DNA of 52,205 nt from Gammaproteobacteria bacterium (GCA_030429005.1 JAUIDP010000016.1:1-52205); one strand, 5' to 3'. Positions 21,617-31,311 are shown, counted from the stretch's first letter. Made by a program: numbers and translations. Notes: generated by a model not told the origin, from the letters alone.

Positions 21617-22956
21617 CGGGGCAACGCCTCCACCGCGGCGACGAATGCATCGCCTCGTTCCGCATAGTTAGCAAACTGATCGAGGCTGGCGCAGGCCGGC
21701 GCCAGCAATACCGTGTCCGCCGATTCCGCGTAGGCGGCTGCCTGCTCGACCGCATCCTGCATGTCGCGTGCGAAGTACACCGGCATGACGGTATCCAGCG
21801 CATCTGCAATGCGGCTGGCATCGGTGCCGATCAGCACGGCGGCGCGCAACCGGGTTTCCAGTGCTGCCGCGAGGTCGCCAAAGTCACCGCCCTTGCCGTC
21901 GCCGCCGGCGACCAACACGATCATGCCGTCCACGGACTCTACCGAGGCGACTGCCGCCGCGACATTGGTGGCTTTGGAGTCGTTGATGTAGTCCACCGCA
22001 GCCTTGCGCGCCACGAACTGCATGCGATGTGGCAGCCCGGGAAACTCGTTCAGCACCTGCAGCATGGCCGGCATGCTGAAACCCAGCAACTCGCCGGCGG
22101 CCAGGGCCGCGAGCGCGTTTTCCTGGTTGTGCCGGCCATACATCGCCATGTCGGCCGTCGCAATCAGCATCGTGTTACCGCGAGCCAGGTACGTGACACC
22201 GTCTTCTTCAAGCAGGCCGTATTGCCCTTCGGCCGGCGCGTCCATGCCGAAACTGATCACCGCATCGATACCGCTCGTTTCCCTGGCGGCGCGTTTGTCG
22301 GCGCGATTGATTACAGCTGCCGCGGCACCGCGGTAGATGCTGTACTTCGAATCGCGATACTCCTTCTCACTGCGATGCCAGTCGAGGTGGTCCGGCGTTA
22401 CATTGAGCAACACGGCAACTGCAGGCGCCAGTGACTCGGTTCGCAGCAACTGGAAGCTCGACAATTCGAGGACATACAGGTCCGGGACGGCGCTGTTCAG
22501 CAGGTCCAGCGCCGGCTCGCCGAGATTGCCGCCGGCCAGCGTATTCCTGCCGTCGGCGCGACCCATGTGATACAGCAGCGTCGTAACCGTACTCTTGCCG
22601 TTCGATCCCGTTACTGCGACATACGGCGCGCTGGCCTCGCGCGCAAACAGCTCGATATCCGAGACCACTTCGAGGCCCGCCTTGCGGGCCTTTTTGATCA
22701 AGGACTCCTTGTCGGTGATGCCCGGGGATACGATCAGGCGACCGGCATCATCCGGCAGCGTCATCTTGCCCAGCACAACATTTGCGTCCGGCCAGACCTC
22801 GTCAAGCTGTTCGATACCCGGCGGTTCGTCGCGACTGTCGACAAACATTGCGTCCAGCCCGGCTCGTCGCAGGTAACGCGCGATCGACAGGCCAGTGGCG
22901 CCGAGTCCGACGACCAGGTCCTTGCTCACCGACTTTTGCCTGCTTGCAGCGCTCAT
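21613..22956 (-). CDS. murD: UDP-N-acetylmuramoylalanine--D-glutamate ligase MurD
   Basis: Adds D-Glu to UDP-MurNAc-L-Ala (447 aa). The N-terminal Rossmann start is [15 protein letters not shown], the ATP loop [13 protein letters not shown], and the C-terminal domain contains [12 protein letters not shown] and [12 protein letters not shown]. It is linked to mraY and ftsW by 4-base overlaps. Confidence 0.98.
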   Translation of the reverse strand: MSAASRQKSVSKDLVVGLGATGLSIARYLRRAGLDAMFVDSRDEPPGIEQLDEVWPDANVVLGKMTLPDDAGRLIVSPGITDKESLIKKARKAGLEVVSDIELFAREASAPYVAVTGSNGKSTVTTLLYHMGRADGRNTLAGGNLGEPALDLLNSAVPDLYVLELSSFQLLRTESLAPAVAVLLNVTPDHLDWHRSEKEYRDSKYSIYRGAAAAVINRADKRAARETSGIDAVISFGMDAPAEGQYGLLEEDGVTYLARGNTMLIATADMAMYGRHNQENALAALAAGELLGFSMPAMLQVLNEFPGLPHRMQFVARKAAVDYINDSKATNVAAAVASVESVDGMIVLVAGGDGKGGDFGDLAAALETRLRAAVLIGTDASRIADALDTVMPVYFARDMQDAVEQAAAYAESADTVLLAPACASLDQFANYAERGDAFVAAVEALPR

Positions 22957-24047
22957 CGTATTTTCAGGCTCGCGAGTCCGATCAGTACCAGGATGACCGT
23001 GATAATCCAGAAGCGGACGATAACCTTCGGTTCCGCCCAGCCTTTCAGTTCGAAGTGGTGGTGCAACGGCGCCATGCGGAACACGCGTTTGCCGGTCAGC
23101 TTGAAGGACGCGACCTGGATCATGACCGACAATGTCTCGACGACGAAAACGCCACCCATGATGGCGAGGACGATTTCCTGGCGCACGACAACCGCAACCA
23201 CGCCTAGCGCAGCACCGAGTGACAGTGCACCAATGTCGCCCATGAACACTTGCGCGGGGTACGTGTTGAACCAGAGGAATCCCAGGCCGGCGCCCGCCAT
23301 CGCTGCACAGAACACCATGACCTCGCCGGTGCCCGCGACATACGGGATACCAAGATACTCCGAGAAATTCACATTGCCGGTCACGTAGGCAAACAGGCCC
23401 AGCGCACCGCCGACCAGGACCGTTGGCATGATCGCGAGGCCATCCAGCCCGTCAGTCAGGTTGACCGCATTGCTGAAGCCCACGATGAACAGGAAGGTGA
23501 CGACGATCTGCAGCATGCCGAGCTGCACGGTCCAGTCCTTGAAATACGGAATCAGCAATGCCGTCGCCGTGTCGAGTGTTCCGTTCTGCTCTGCGCAGTA
23601 ATACAGGGCTATGGCTGCGACAATTGCGGTCAGCGACTGCCAGAATATTTTCTGCCGCGCCGAGATACCCGCCGGGTTTTGCAGCACCAGCTTCTTGTAG
23701 TCATCGACATAGCCAATGATGCCGAATGCCAGTGTGACGAACAGCACGACCCAGACAAACAGGTTTTCGAGATCGGACCAGAGCAGCGTACTGACCGAAA
23801 TCGATGTCAGGATCAGCGCGCCACCCATCGTCGGTGTACCGGCCTTGATCAGGTGCGTATCGGGACCGTCGTCGCGCACCGGCTGGCCGAGCTGGTTGCT
23901 GCTCAGCTTGCGAATCATGCGCGGTCCGATGACGAAGGACAAAACCAGCGCTGTCAGTGCGCCGAGAATCGCCCGCATCGTCAGGTAATTGAATACGTTG
24001 AAACCGGATTCAAACTGCGCGAGGTACTGGGTCAGGTAGAGAAGCAT
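22953..24047 (-). CDS. mraY: Phospho-N-acetylmuramoyl-pentapeptide transferase MraY
   Basis: Polytopic inner-membrane enzyme that transfers phospho-MurNAc-pentapeptide to undecaprenyl phosphate, giving lipid I (364 aa; E. coli 360). About ten membrane segments are visible. Conserved catalytic aspartate segments include GYVDDYKK and [10 protein letters not shown], and the C-terminal [13 protein letters not shown] histidine motif is intact. One base separates it from the murF stop. Confidence 0.98.
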   Translation of the reverse strand: MLLYLTQYLAQFESGFNVFNYLTMRAILGALTALVLSFVIGPRMIRKLSSNQLGQPVRDDGPDTHLIKAGTPTMGGALILTSISVSTLLWSDLENLFVWVVLFVTLAFGIIGYVDDYKKLVLQNPAGISARQKIFWQSLTAIVAAIALYYCAEQNGTLDTATALLIPYFKDWTVQLGMLQIVVTFLFIVGFSNAVNLTDGLDGLAIMPTVLVGGALGLFAYVTGNVNFSEYLGIPYVAGTGEVMVFCAAMAGAGLGFLWFNTYPAQVFMGDIGALSLGAALGVVAVVVRQEIVLAIMGGVFVVETLSVMIQVASFKLTGKRVFRMAPLHHHFELKGWAEPKVIVRFWIITVILVLIGLASLKIR

Positions 24048-24048
24048 G

Positions 24049-25410
24049 TCAGGCCTCCATCCTCGCCGGTTCCGGTGCCCGTAACCCGGCCACCGCGCGC
24101 TCCATGCGGGCCGATCGGGAACCCTTGACCAGCACGTTTACGGCAGGCGCCAGTTGCGCACCCACAGCATCGACCAGTTCGTCCATGTGCCCGAACCACT
24201 GGCCGGCATGGCCGAACGCCGCGACCGTTGACTTGCTGAGCTCACCGACAGCGAACAGGCGGTCGATGCCCATCTCGCGCAGGGACTCGCCGGTCTGCCG
24301 GTGCAGTGCCTCGGCATCTTCGCCCAGTTCGCCCATGTCGCCGAGGACCATCCAGCTCTGACCCGGCAGGGCTGCCAGGAACTCGCCGGCGGCTGCTACG
24401 GAGACCGGATTGGCGTTATAGCTGTCATCGAACAGCGTAGCGCCGTTGCGTCCGGGCGCCGGCTGCAGGCGTCCGTCAACCGGCACAATCGACTCCAGCG
24501 CCGCACGGATGTCGTCCGCCCCGACGCCAAGCACGGTCGCTACCGCAGCTGCGGCGCAGGCGTTGCGGACGTTGTGCAGCCCGGCCAGCGGCAGGCGAAC
24601 ATCGACCGCCGTGCCCTCCAGGTTCAGTCGGAACGCACTGCCCGCTTTGTCGAGTTCCACCTGGCTGGCATGTACCGCAGCACGCTCATCCAGGCCGAAG
24701 CTCAGGACTTCGATGTCTGCAGCCAGTGACGACCAGTAGTCGAAAAAATCATCATCCGCATTCAATACGGCGCAGCGCGGGCGCTGCGCGCCCTGCAGGA
24801 TCTCGCCCTTGCCCTCGGCCACGCCCTGCAACGAGCCGAAGCCTTCAAGATGCGATGGCCCGGCATTCGTAATGACGACAACATCGGGCATGGCCAGCGA
24901 CGTCAGGTAGGCGATCTCACCAACATGATTCGCACCCATTTCAATGACGGCAAAACGATGCGATGCGTTGATGCGCAACAGCATCAGTGGCATGCCGATA
25001 TCATTGTTCAGGTTCCCGGCCGTCGCGATCGTCGCTGCTGTTTGTGCCAGGCACGCCGCGATCATTTCCTTCAATGTCGTCTTGCCGTTGCTGCCGGTCA
25101 CACCGACGATGGTCGCAGCATGCTGCTGGCGCCACGCGGCGCCAAGCCGGCCCAGCGCCGCGCGCGTGTCGTCGACGGTGATCTGCGCAAGGGCCGTATT
25201 GACGCGGTGTGCAACCACGGCGCCCGCCGCACCTTTCGCCGCTGCTTCTGCCACGAACTCACCGCCGTCGAAGTTTGGCCCGCTCAATGCAAAGAACAGT
25301 TCACCACTCCTGACAGTGCGGGTATCCGTGCTGACACCGGCGAAAGTGCGGTCGCTGCCGTGCAATACGCCCTGCATCGAGGTCGCCGCCGACGACAAGG
25401 TCGAGTTCAT
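24049..25410 (-). CDS. murF: UDP-MurNAc-tripeptide--D-alanyl-D-alanine ligase MurF
   Basis: Adds the D-Ala-D-Ala made by DdlB to UDP-MurNAc-tripeptide (453 aa). [18 protein letters not shown] is the typical N-terminal domain, the ATP loop is [13 protein letters not shown], and the ligase C-domain carries [12 protein letters not shown] 4-base overlap joins it to murE. Confidence 0.98.
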   Translation of the reverse strand: MNSTLSSAATSMQGVLHGSDRTFAGVSTDTRTVRSGELFFALSGPNFDGGEFVAEAAAKGAAGAVVAHRVNTALAQITVDDTRAALGRLGAAWRQQHAATIVGVTGSNGKTTLKEMIAACLAQTAATIATAGNLNNDIGMPLMLLRINASHRFAVIEMGANHVGEIAYLTSLAMPDVVVITNAGPSHLEGFGSLQGVAEGKGEILQGAQRPRCAVLNADDDFFDYWSSLAADIEVLSFGLDERAAVHASQVELDKAGSAFRLNLEGTAVDVRLPLAGLHNVRNACAAAAVATVLGVGADDIRAALESIVPVDGRLQPAPGRNGATLFDDSYNANPVSVAAAGEFLAALPGQSWMVLGDMGELGEDAEALHRQTGESLREMGIDRLFAVGELSKSTVAAFGHAGQWFGHMDELVDAVGAQLAPAVNVLVKGSRSARMERAVAGLRAPEPARMEA

Positions 25411-26921
25411 CGGCGCACCTCCGCCCGATGTGCAAGGCTCGCTGCCGCTGTTCCCAGGTCCGAGAACTGGCGACGTTCGTCGCCGACGAGCTGGTAATTT
25501 TCGTGGCCTTTGCCGGCCACCAGGACGACGTCTTCGTCGGCTGCGTTGGCAATCGCCCAGGCGATGGCGGCCGCGCGATCTTCGATGATCGTCACGTCGA
25601 ACGGGCTCGTCACGCCCGCGACGATGTCGGCGATGATGTCGTGAGGTGACTCGCTGCGCGGGTTGTCACTCGTAATGACGGGCGCATCGCTGTACGTTTC
25701 CGCCACTTTGCCCATCTGCGGCCGCTTGCCGCGATCCCGATCTCCACCGCAGCCGAAAACGCACCACAATTTGCCACCGCAGTGCTCGCGAAGGGCCTGC
25801 AGTGCCAGCGCCAGCGCTTTGGGCGTATGTGCATAGTCGACGTAGACCGCCGGCGAGTCGACCGCGGCAGCTACCCTTTGCATACGCCCGGGCGGTGCTT
25901 CGATTTCTTCCAGTACCGCGCAGGCTTTCTCAATCGGGACACCCTGGCCAAGCAACAGCGCCAGTGTCAGCAATGCATTTTCGATATTGAAGGCGCCCGG
26001 CAGCGGCAGCAGGAATTCACACTCGCCCCAGGAACTGCGCACGCGAATCTGTGAGCCCAGCGCATTGGTCGTGATGGACTCGACGAATACGTACGGGCGC
26101 AGACCGGCGACTCGCTGTGGATTCATGGAGACTTCGATCAGGTCCGAACCGCAACGCGCGGCCAGGTGCGCGCCGAACTCGGCATCGAGGTTGATAACGC
26201 GTTGTTTCGCGCTGTACTCGAAGAACAGGCGTGCCTTGGCGTCGCCGTAACTCTGCATGTCGCCGTGGTAGTCGAGATGGTCCCGGCTGAGGTTCGTGAA
26301 CAGCACAGCATCGAACGCGACGCCGTCGACGCGATTCTGGTCCAGCGCATGCGACGAGACCTCGAGGGCGGCCGACCTCGCACCCTGGTCACGAAACTCT
26401 GCCAGCATGCGATGAATATCGACACTGGCGGGTGTTGTCATGCCGGCCTGCAAATCCACTTCCGCGAGGCCGGCACCGAGCGTACCGATATAGGCGCAGG
26501 GTTCGCCCAGCCTTTCGAGGCATTGCGCGATCATCCAGGCAACGGTTGTCTTGCCATTGGTCCCGGTGATACCGATAACGTGGACACTTGCGGACGGCGC
26601 ACCGAAAAAGCGGTTGGCAATGTTGCCGAGGTGCCGATCCAGGTGCTCGATTGGCAGCACCGGCACCGGCAGTTCGCGTTCCGGCAGCGCTGCTGTGCTG
26701 GCGTCGAATGCAATGGCAACCACGCCGGCTCGAATTGCGTCGTCTATGAAATCCATACCATGATGACTCAGCCCCTGGCAGGCCAGGAACAGGTCGCCTT
26801 CAGCCAGCGTACGGCTGTCACTCGACAGCCCGTACACGGCGATATCCGGCGCAGCGACATAGCCTTCGAGCAGGTTGGCCAGTGTCATCGCACGTTGCAT
26901 CTGTTCTGCCGGCATGCTCAT
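25407..26921 (-). CDS. murE: UDP-MurNAc-L-Ala-D-Glu--meso-diaminopimelate ligase MurE
   Basis: Adds the third stem residue (504 aa). SSDSRTLAEGDLFLACQG opens domain 1, and the ATP loop is ITGTNGKTTVAWM. The DNPR motif (SDNPRSESP) is the signature of meso-diaminopimelate-adding MurE rather than lysine-adding enzymes, so the peptidoglycan is of the A1-gamma type usual for proteobacteria. It overlaps ftsI and murF by 4 bases each. Confidence 0.98.
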   Translation of the reverse strand: MSMPAEQMQRAMTLANLLEGYVAAPDIAVYGLSSDSRTLAEGDLFLACQGLSHHGMDFIDDAIRAGVVAIAFDASTAALPERELPVPVLPIEHLDRHLGNIANRFFGAPSASVHVIGITGTNGKTTVAWMIAQCLERLGEPCAYIGTLGAGLAEVDLQAGMTTPASVDIHRMLAEFRDQGARSAALEVSSHALDQNRVDGVAFDAVLFTNLSRDHLDYHGDMQSYGDAKARLFFEYSAKQRVINLDAEFGAHLAARCGSDLIEVSMNPQRVAGLRPYVFVESITTNALGSQIRVRSSWGECEFLLPLPGAFNIENALLTLALLLGQGVPIEKACAVLEEIEAPPGRMQRVAAAVDSPAVYVDYAHTPKALALALQALREHCGGKLWCVFGCGGDRDRGKRPQMGKVAETYSDAPVITSDNPRSESPHDIIADIVAGVTSPFDVTIIEDRAAAIAWAIANAADEDVVLVAGKGHENYQLVGDERRQFSDLGTAAASLAHRAEVRR

Positions 26922-28645
26922 CTACCCATTGCCTGCATAGTGCTGTTTGGATCACGCGCGGGCAGCGCATCGGGCGGCACGGCCAGGAGCCGCAGCGACT
27001 CCGACATGATGTCGGCGAAAACCGGCGCAGCGACATCGCCGCCGTAGTATTTCTCACCGCTGGGTTCATCGATCACGACGACGGTAGCCAGGCGCGGATC
27101 GCTGGCCGGCGCCATGCCGGCAAACACCGAGATGTACTTGTCTTTCGAATAGCCCCCCGCCGCGAATTTCCACGAGGTGCCGGTCTTGCCGGCGATGCGG
27201 TAGCCGTCAACCGCTGCCCCGGTCCCGGTACCGCCGGGACGTACGACTTCTTCGAGCATGCGACGTACCGCAATCGCCGATTCGGCCGACACGAGTTGCT
27301 GCCCGGACCCGGGTTCATCCTGTTTGATCAGCGTCACCGGGTGACCAACGCCGTTGTTGCCAATGATGGCGTACGCCTGCGCCAGCTGCAGCGGTGTTAC
27401 GGACAGGCCGTAGCCGTACGCCAGCGTGGCCTGGCTGATCGGCTTCCAGTGATCGTGATGCGTCAGCATGCCGGCCGACTCACCGGGGAAACCGCTGCTG
27501 GTCACGGTACCCAGGCCGAAATTCTGCATCGTGTTCCACAGTTCGCGCGGCTTCAGTGACATCGCCACCTTGGTCGCGCCGACGTTGCTCGAGCGCGCCA
27601 GGATCGTCGCGAGGCTGATGCGCCCGAGATTGCGCTTGTCCTCGATGGTCTTGGCGCCGATCGTGATCGACCCGGGTGCAGTGTCGATGATGCTGCTCGA
27701 GCGATATTCGCCACTTTCCAGTGCGGCAGTAACGACCAGCGGCTTGATGCTCGAGCCCGGCTCGAAAATGTCGGTAATCGCCCGATTGCGGTAGCGTTCG
27801 GCCACGAATTGCGAACGATCATTCGGGTTGTAGCTCGGCTGGTTGGCCATCGCCAGGACTTCGCCGGTCTCGGTATCCAGCACGACGATCGATCCCGAGC
27901 GCGCATTGTTCTCGCTGATCGCACGTTTCAGGGCCCGGTAGGCCACGTACTGGATGCGCAGGTCGATGCTGGTGCGCAACTCCTTGCCATGCCGTGGCGG
28001 GCGAATGCTCTCGACGTTTTCGACAGCGCGACCGAGGCGGTCTTTCAATACGCGCTTGGCGCCGGACTCGCCGGCCAGCCAGTAGTCGTACTCGAGTTCC
28101 AGCCCCTCGAGGCCCTTGTCGTCGATGTTCGTAAATCCGACCAGGTGGCCGGTCACCTCGCCGGCCGGGTAGAAACGCCGGTATTCGCGTTGGATATTGA
28201 CGCCCGGCAGCTGTAGCGCCATGACGTCCGCCGCCTGGTCCGGGCTCAGGTGCCGGCGCAGGTAGACGAAATCCTTGTTCATGCTGAACGTGATCTGCCG
28301 CAGCAGTGACTGCTCGTCGATATCCAGGGCCCGCGCCAGCGCCGGCATCTTGTCCTCGGCCAGCGCAAGTTCCTTCGGGTTCGCCCAGACACTGTCGACG
28401 GGTGTGCTGATTGCCAGCGGTTCGCCGTTGCGATCGGTAATGGTGCCGCGATGTGCAGTGATCGTTGCCGTGCGTACGTGCCGGGACGTCGCTTCCTCCA
28501 GCAGGAAGTCCTTGTTGAACACCTGCAGGTGCACGGCACGCGCGACCAGCGTGCCTGCTGCAGCGACGAACAGGATACTGACGAGCGTCACTCGCCCGAC
28601 AAAACGCCTGGCCGTCTGCGTCTTTGTTTCAGCGCCGCGTGTCAT
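26918..28645 (-). CDS. ftsI: Septal transpeptidase FtsI (PBP3)
   Basis: Class B penicillin-binding protein that crosslinks septal peptidoglycan with FtsW (575 aa). It has an N-terminal transmembrane anchor at about residues 18-38, a pedestal domain, and a transpeptidase domain with the acyl-enzyme Ser298 in SSIK (298-301), SSN at 352-354 and KTGTS starting at Lys487. I chose the ATG at 28645, which overlaps the ftsL stop by 4 bases; the frame is open 41 codons further back inside ftsL. Confidence 0.98.
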   Translation of the reverse strand: MTRGAETKTQTARRFVGRVTLVSILFVAAAGTLVARAVHLQVFNKDFLLEEATSRHVRTATITAHRGTITDRNGEPLAISTPVDSVWANPKELALAEDKMPALARALDIDEQSLLRQITFSMNKDFVYLRRHLSPDQAADVMALQLPGVNIQREYRRFYPAGEVTGHLVGFTNIDDKGLEGLELEYDYWLAGESGAKRVLKDRLGRAVENVESIRPPRHGKELRTSIDLRIQYVAYRALKRAISENNARSGSIVVLDTETGEVLAMANQPSYNPNDRSQFVAERYRNRAITDIFEPGSSIKPLVVTAALESGEYRSSSIIDTAPGSITIGAKTIEDKRNLGRISLATILARSSNVGATKVAMSLKPRELWNTMQNFGLGTVTSSGFPGESAGMLTHHDHWKPISQATLAYGYGLSVTPLQLAQAYAIIGNNGVGHPVTLIKQDEPGSGQQLVSAESAIAVRRMLEEVVRPGGTGTGAAVDGYRIAGKTGTSWKFAAGGYSKDKYISVFAGMAPASDPRLATVVVIDEPSGEKYYGGDVAAPVFADIMSESLRLLAVPPDALPARDPNSTMQAMGR

Positions 28646-28932
28646 TGCCGCTCGATCACGAAAATTTCCGCACTGGTCGGCCGAACCAGTGACAGGTCGT
28701 CCGTCGCCACCTTCTCGATGCGCGAGTGCGTAGCCCAGGTGCTTTGCTCGATCTGCAGCTGGCCCCATTCGATATTGAGTTGATCGCGTTGCTGCGTCAG
28801 CAACTCCAGCTCGACGAAGAGTTTGCGCGATTCATGCTTGGTGTAGATCAACGCAATTGCGCTCAACACGCAGACGATTGCGAACACGACGACCAGCAGG
28901 AACGGCTGGCGTTTTTCGACCGCCGCCTTCAC
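28642..28932 (-). CDS. ftsL: Cell division protein FtsL
   Basis: Small bitopic protein of the FtsQLB divisome complex (96 aa). It has a short cytoplasmic N-terminus, a transmembrane helix at about 11-30, then a periplasmic leucine-zipper-like coiled coil (residues 35-65) and a C-terminal tail. It overlaps rsmH and ftsI by 4 bases each. Sequence conservation in the family is low; length, topology and position make the call. Confidence 0.95.
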   Translation of the reverse strand: MKAAVEKRQPFLLVVVFAIVCVLSAIALIYTKHESRKLFVELELLTQQRDQLNIEWGQLQIEQSTWATHSRIEKVATDDLSLVRPTSAEIFVIERQ

Positions 28933-29858
28933 AAGCGTTCCGCGATTCTGAGGTGAGCACTGCGCGCCCGCACGTTGTCAGCGATTTCCGCTGCCGAGGC
29001 GGCAATGGCCTTGCCAACCAGCTTCAGACGGGGCCGGAATTCAGCCGGCACGTCGGGCATTCCGCGGTACTGTTCGGACTCACGCGACGCATCGCGCATG
29101 AATCGCTTCACGATGCGGTCCTCCAGCGAATGAAAGCTGATCACGCAGAGCCTGCCGCCCGCTTTGAGGACATCGAGAGACTGGCGCAACGCGGCTTCAA
29201 CCTGGCCGAGCTCGTCGTTGATATGGATGCGAATCGCCTGGAATGTCCTGGTCGCCGGGTGCTTCTTCCGTGTGTGCGCGGGTACCACCGACGCCACGAT
29301 GTCCGCCAGCTGCAACGTGCTGTCGATTCGCGCGTCGGCACGTGCGCTGACGATTGCCCGTGCAATCCGCGCTGCGTCGCGCTCCTCTCCATATTTGAAC
29401 AAAACCTGCTTCAACGCTTTTTCTTCCACGGATTGCAACCACTCGGCCGCGGCGATACCGGTGTCCGGATCCATGCGCATGTCGAGCGGTCCGTCGCGTA
29501 AAAAACTGAACCCGCGCTCCGCGGTGTCGAGTTGCGGCGACGACACGCCCAGGTCAAAAAGCAGGCCGTCGACTTGTCCCAAGACGCCCCGCTCCCCGAT
29601 GCATGTCGACAGTTGTGCAAAATCACTCCTTACCAGCGTCACGCGCGGATCATTCGTCAATTCGGCCGGTGCTGATGCGATCGCCTGTGGGTCGCGATCA
29701 ATTGCGATGAGCTGGCCGCTTGTTGTTAATCGCTCGAGGATTGCCTTGCTGTGCCCGCCTCGTCCGAATGTCCCGTCGACGTAAATTCCGTCTTGTTTTA
29801 TCGCCAGCCCGTTGAGGACCGGTTCGAGCAGCACCGGCACATGCGCGTTGCCGCTCAT
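28929..29858 (-). CDS. rsmH: 16S rRNA (cytosine1402-N4)-methyltransferase RsmH
   Basis: SAM-dependent methyltransferase that modifies C1402 of 16S rRNA (309 aa). The SAM-binding motif DGTFGRGGHSKAILE is near the N-terminus, with DLGVSSPQLD and the late ISFHSLEDRIVKRF motif. It is 15 bases downstream of mraZ. The other C1402 enzyme, RsmI, is also in this window, so both halves of the m4Cm modification lie within about 2.5 kb. Confidence 0.98.
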   Translation of the reverse strand: MSGNAHVPVLLEPVLNGLAIKQDGIYVDGTFGRGGHSKAILERLTTSGQLIAIDRDPQAIASAPAELTNDPRVTLVRSDFAQLSTCIGERGVLGQVDGLLFDLGVSSPQLDTAERGFSFLRDGPLDMRMDPDTGIAAAEWLQSVEEKALKQVLFKYGEERDAARIARAIVSARADARIDSTLQLADIVASVVPAHTRKKHPATRTFQAIRIHINDELGQVEAALRQSLDVLKAGGRLCVISFHSLEDRIVKRFMRDASRESEQYRGMPDVPAEFRPRLKLVGKAIAASAAEIADNVRARSAHLRIAERL

Positions 29859-29873
29859 CGGGAGTCACACCCC

Positions 29874-30323
29874 TTAGAATGAAATCGATTCAAGATCTGC
29901 AGGCAGCTCGCCGTCACCGTCCTCGGCGAGCCATGCATCTCGTTTTTCAGTCCAGGAGTCTTCATCCCACAATTCAAATTTGTTGCCTTGTCCAATGAGC
30001 ATCGCGGCCTTGTCGAGGCCCGCGAACTCGCGTAGCTCACGCGACAGGAGGATGCGACCACTGTTGTCCATGTCGACCTCGGTCGCGTAACCGACCATAA
30101 TGCGCACGATGTTGCGTGCGACCTTGTTCATGCTGGGGAGCCGCACCAGCTTGCGCTCCAGCTCTTCCCAGTCCGGCAGCGGATAGATCAACAGGCAATG
30201 GTCCTTATCAACCGTGACAACGATTTCGCCACCACAACGCGCCGACAGCCGCTCCCGGTACCGGGTCGGTATTGCCATACGCCCCTTGGCGTCCAGATTG
30301 ACTTTGGTGGCCCCTCGAAACAC
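29874..30323 (-). CDS. mraZ: Transcriptional regulator MraZ
   Basis: AbrB-like ring-forming DNA-binding protein that represses its own operon (149 aa). Two swapped-hairpin repeats are marked by DAKGRMAIP and DNSGRILLS. The start codon is GTG, followed by FRGATKVNLDAKGR, which matches the family N-terminus. First gene of the division cluster; a matching operator and promoter lie upstream. Confidence 0.97.
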   Translation of the reverse strand: MFRGATKVNLDAKGRMAIPTRYRERLSARCGGEIVVTVDKDHCLLIYPLPDWEELERKLVRLPSMNKVARNIVRIMVGYATEVDMDNSGRILLSRELREFAGLDKAAMLIGQGNKFELWDEDSWTEKRDAWLAEDGDGELPADLESISF

Positions 30324-30378
30324 GGCGACTGGGGCTGCTCAGGCTTCGCGCTTCACCGCGCAAAAGTCCGGGCAGATT

Positions 30379-30403
30379 GCCCCTTTCCTCCCACTTTTAT
30401 CCA
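30379..30403 (-). promoter_or_regulatory. MraZ operator: three 5-bp direct repeats with 5-bp spacers
   Basis: On the minus strand the sequence reads TGGAT, five bases, TGGGA, five bases, GGGGC. This matches the known MraZ site of TGGGN repeats every 10 bp, with the middle repeat exact and the outer ones degenerate. It lies just downstream of the predicted -10 element and about 55 bases before the mraZ start, as expected for autorepression of the cluster. Confidence 0.75.
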
Positions 30404-30412
30404 CTTTTCGAC

Positions 30413-30442
30413 ACTATAAGGTCGGATCTTGCGGAGCGTCAA
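30413..30442 (-). promoter_or_regulatory. Sigma70-like promoter for mraZ and the division cluster
   Basis: On the minus strand, TTGACG (30437-30442) is followed by 18 bases and TATAGT (30413-30418). Both hexamers are close to consensus. The start point would fall around 30406, placing the MraZ repeats in the first transcribed bases. Confidence 0.7.
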
Positions 30443-30815
30443 TGGGCCCTGGCAATTATTGTTTGTTGTACAGAGACTTAGAGGCGTTGAGGTGGCTCAA
30501 ATCGGGCAAATTATGGCAGCGATGGCGCGAGGAAAATCATGAACTTATGCCAATTTTCTAAAAATCCGTTCAGTTTCAAGTCGCCAAACGCAGACAGGGC
30601 CTCGATTTCAGCGTTTCACGCAAGTGCCGATGCGGCTTGCGCAAATACGCTGGAACCCACCTCGGAAAACATTATAACTTATTGATTTTAAAAAGAATAC
30701 TAAGGACACAGGGCAGACAGGACCGAAACCCTGAACGAAGACAAGCGGCCAGCGCTGGCGGCGCAGGCACTTTTGTTCGCTCAGGGCTCTGACCCCTTTT
30801 CGTACGGTTGGGTTC
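30443..30815. other. Intergenic region between the mraZ promoter and the rnpB 3' end
   Basis: 373 bases with no gene I can support. It holds an AT-rich patch near 30671-30705, an inverted repeat GCCAGCGCTGGC around 30748-30759 that could belong to rnpB termination or processing, and the motif AGGGCTCTGACCCCTTTT at 30783-30800, which resembles a dispersed proteobacterial repeat. No convincing promoter or terminator with a T-run is seen. Confidence 0.5.
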
Positions 30816-31197
30816 GGGAAAGTCGGAGCCGGCAATAAGCCGGGTTCTGTATTCGACAACCATTCATCTGGGACAGCCGTCGCCGACTGCCTCTAGCAAC
30901 CTACCCGGGAGTCCGTTCGGAACCGACGGTGCAGCAAAGCTGCGTACTCCCCTATTTGGTCTTGCACCGGGCGGGGTTTACCGTGCCGCGAGCTGTTGCC
31001 AGTCGCGCGGTGCGCTCTTACCGCACCATTTCACCCTTACCGGCCACCGCGAACGGGGGCAGGCGGTATCTTTTCTGTGGCACTTTCCATGGGCTCACGC
31101 CCTCCAGGCGTTACCTGGCGCCCTGTCCGACGGAGCCCGGACTTTCCTCTGCCGCGCAAAACGCTGCAGCGATTGCCTCGCCGACTCCGGCCTTCCC
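30816..31197 (-). ncRNA. rnpB: RNase P catalytic RNA (type A)
   Basis: Ribozyme that removes 5' leaders from tRNA precursors (about 382 nt; E. coli 377). Universally conserved segments are present in order on the minus strand: GAGGAAAGTCCGGGCTCC (31132-31149), AGATGAATGGTTG (30857-30869) and CAGAACCCGGCTTA (30836-30849). The ends pair to form helix P1: GGGAA at 31193-31197 with TTCCC near 30816-30820, extended by a GC-rich stretch with one mismatch. End positions are estimates to within a few bases. The place between rsmI and mraZ is conserved in pseudomonads (from memory). Confidence 0.96.
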
Positions 31198-31206
31198 GGA
31201 CGGCGG

Positions 31207-31212
31207 ATTCTA
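31207..31212 (-). promoter_or_regulatory. Probable -10 element of rnpB
   Basis: TAGAAT on the minus strand ends 9 bases before the P1 5' end of the RNase P RNA, the right distance for its start point. The -35 region is not consensus; it overlaps the end of a long inverted repeat. Confidence 0.5.
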
Positions 31213-31234
31213 CACTGACTTGAGGCACGGGTGC

Positions 31235-31311
31235 GGGGTATCCGGTGGTCATTTGTCGGAAATAAAGCGCAGCGAAGCGAGCCATTCCGACAAATGACCA
31301 CCGGATGCCCC
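31235..31311. repeat. 27-bp near-perfect inverted repeat upstream of rnpB
   Basis: Arms 31240-31261 and 31285-31306 are perfect reverse complements (22 bp). Five further pairs outside them (31235-31239 with 31307-31311, one T/G) extend the stem to 27 bp. The 23-base loop holds GCGCAGCGAAGCGAGCC. It lies 44 bases after the rsmI stop and about 38 bases before the rnpB 5' end. There is no T-run on the minus strand, so it is not a normal terminator for rsmI. Confidence 0.9.

Noticed and set aside
30808-31218. Several open frames inside the RNase P RNA region on both strands
   Set aside because: The conserved rnpB segments explain the sequence; the frames are chance.
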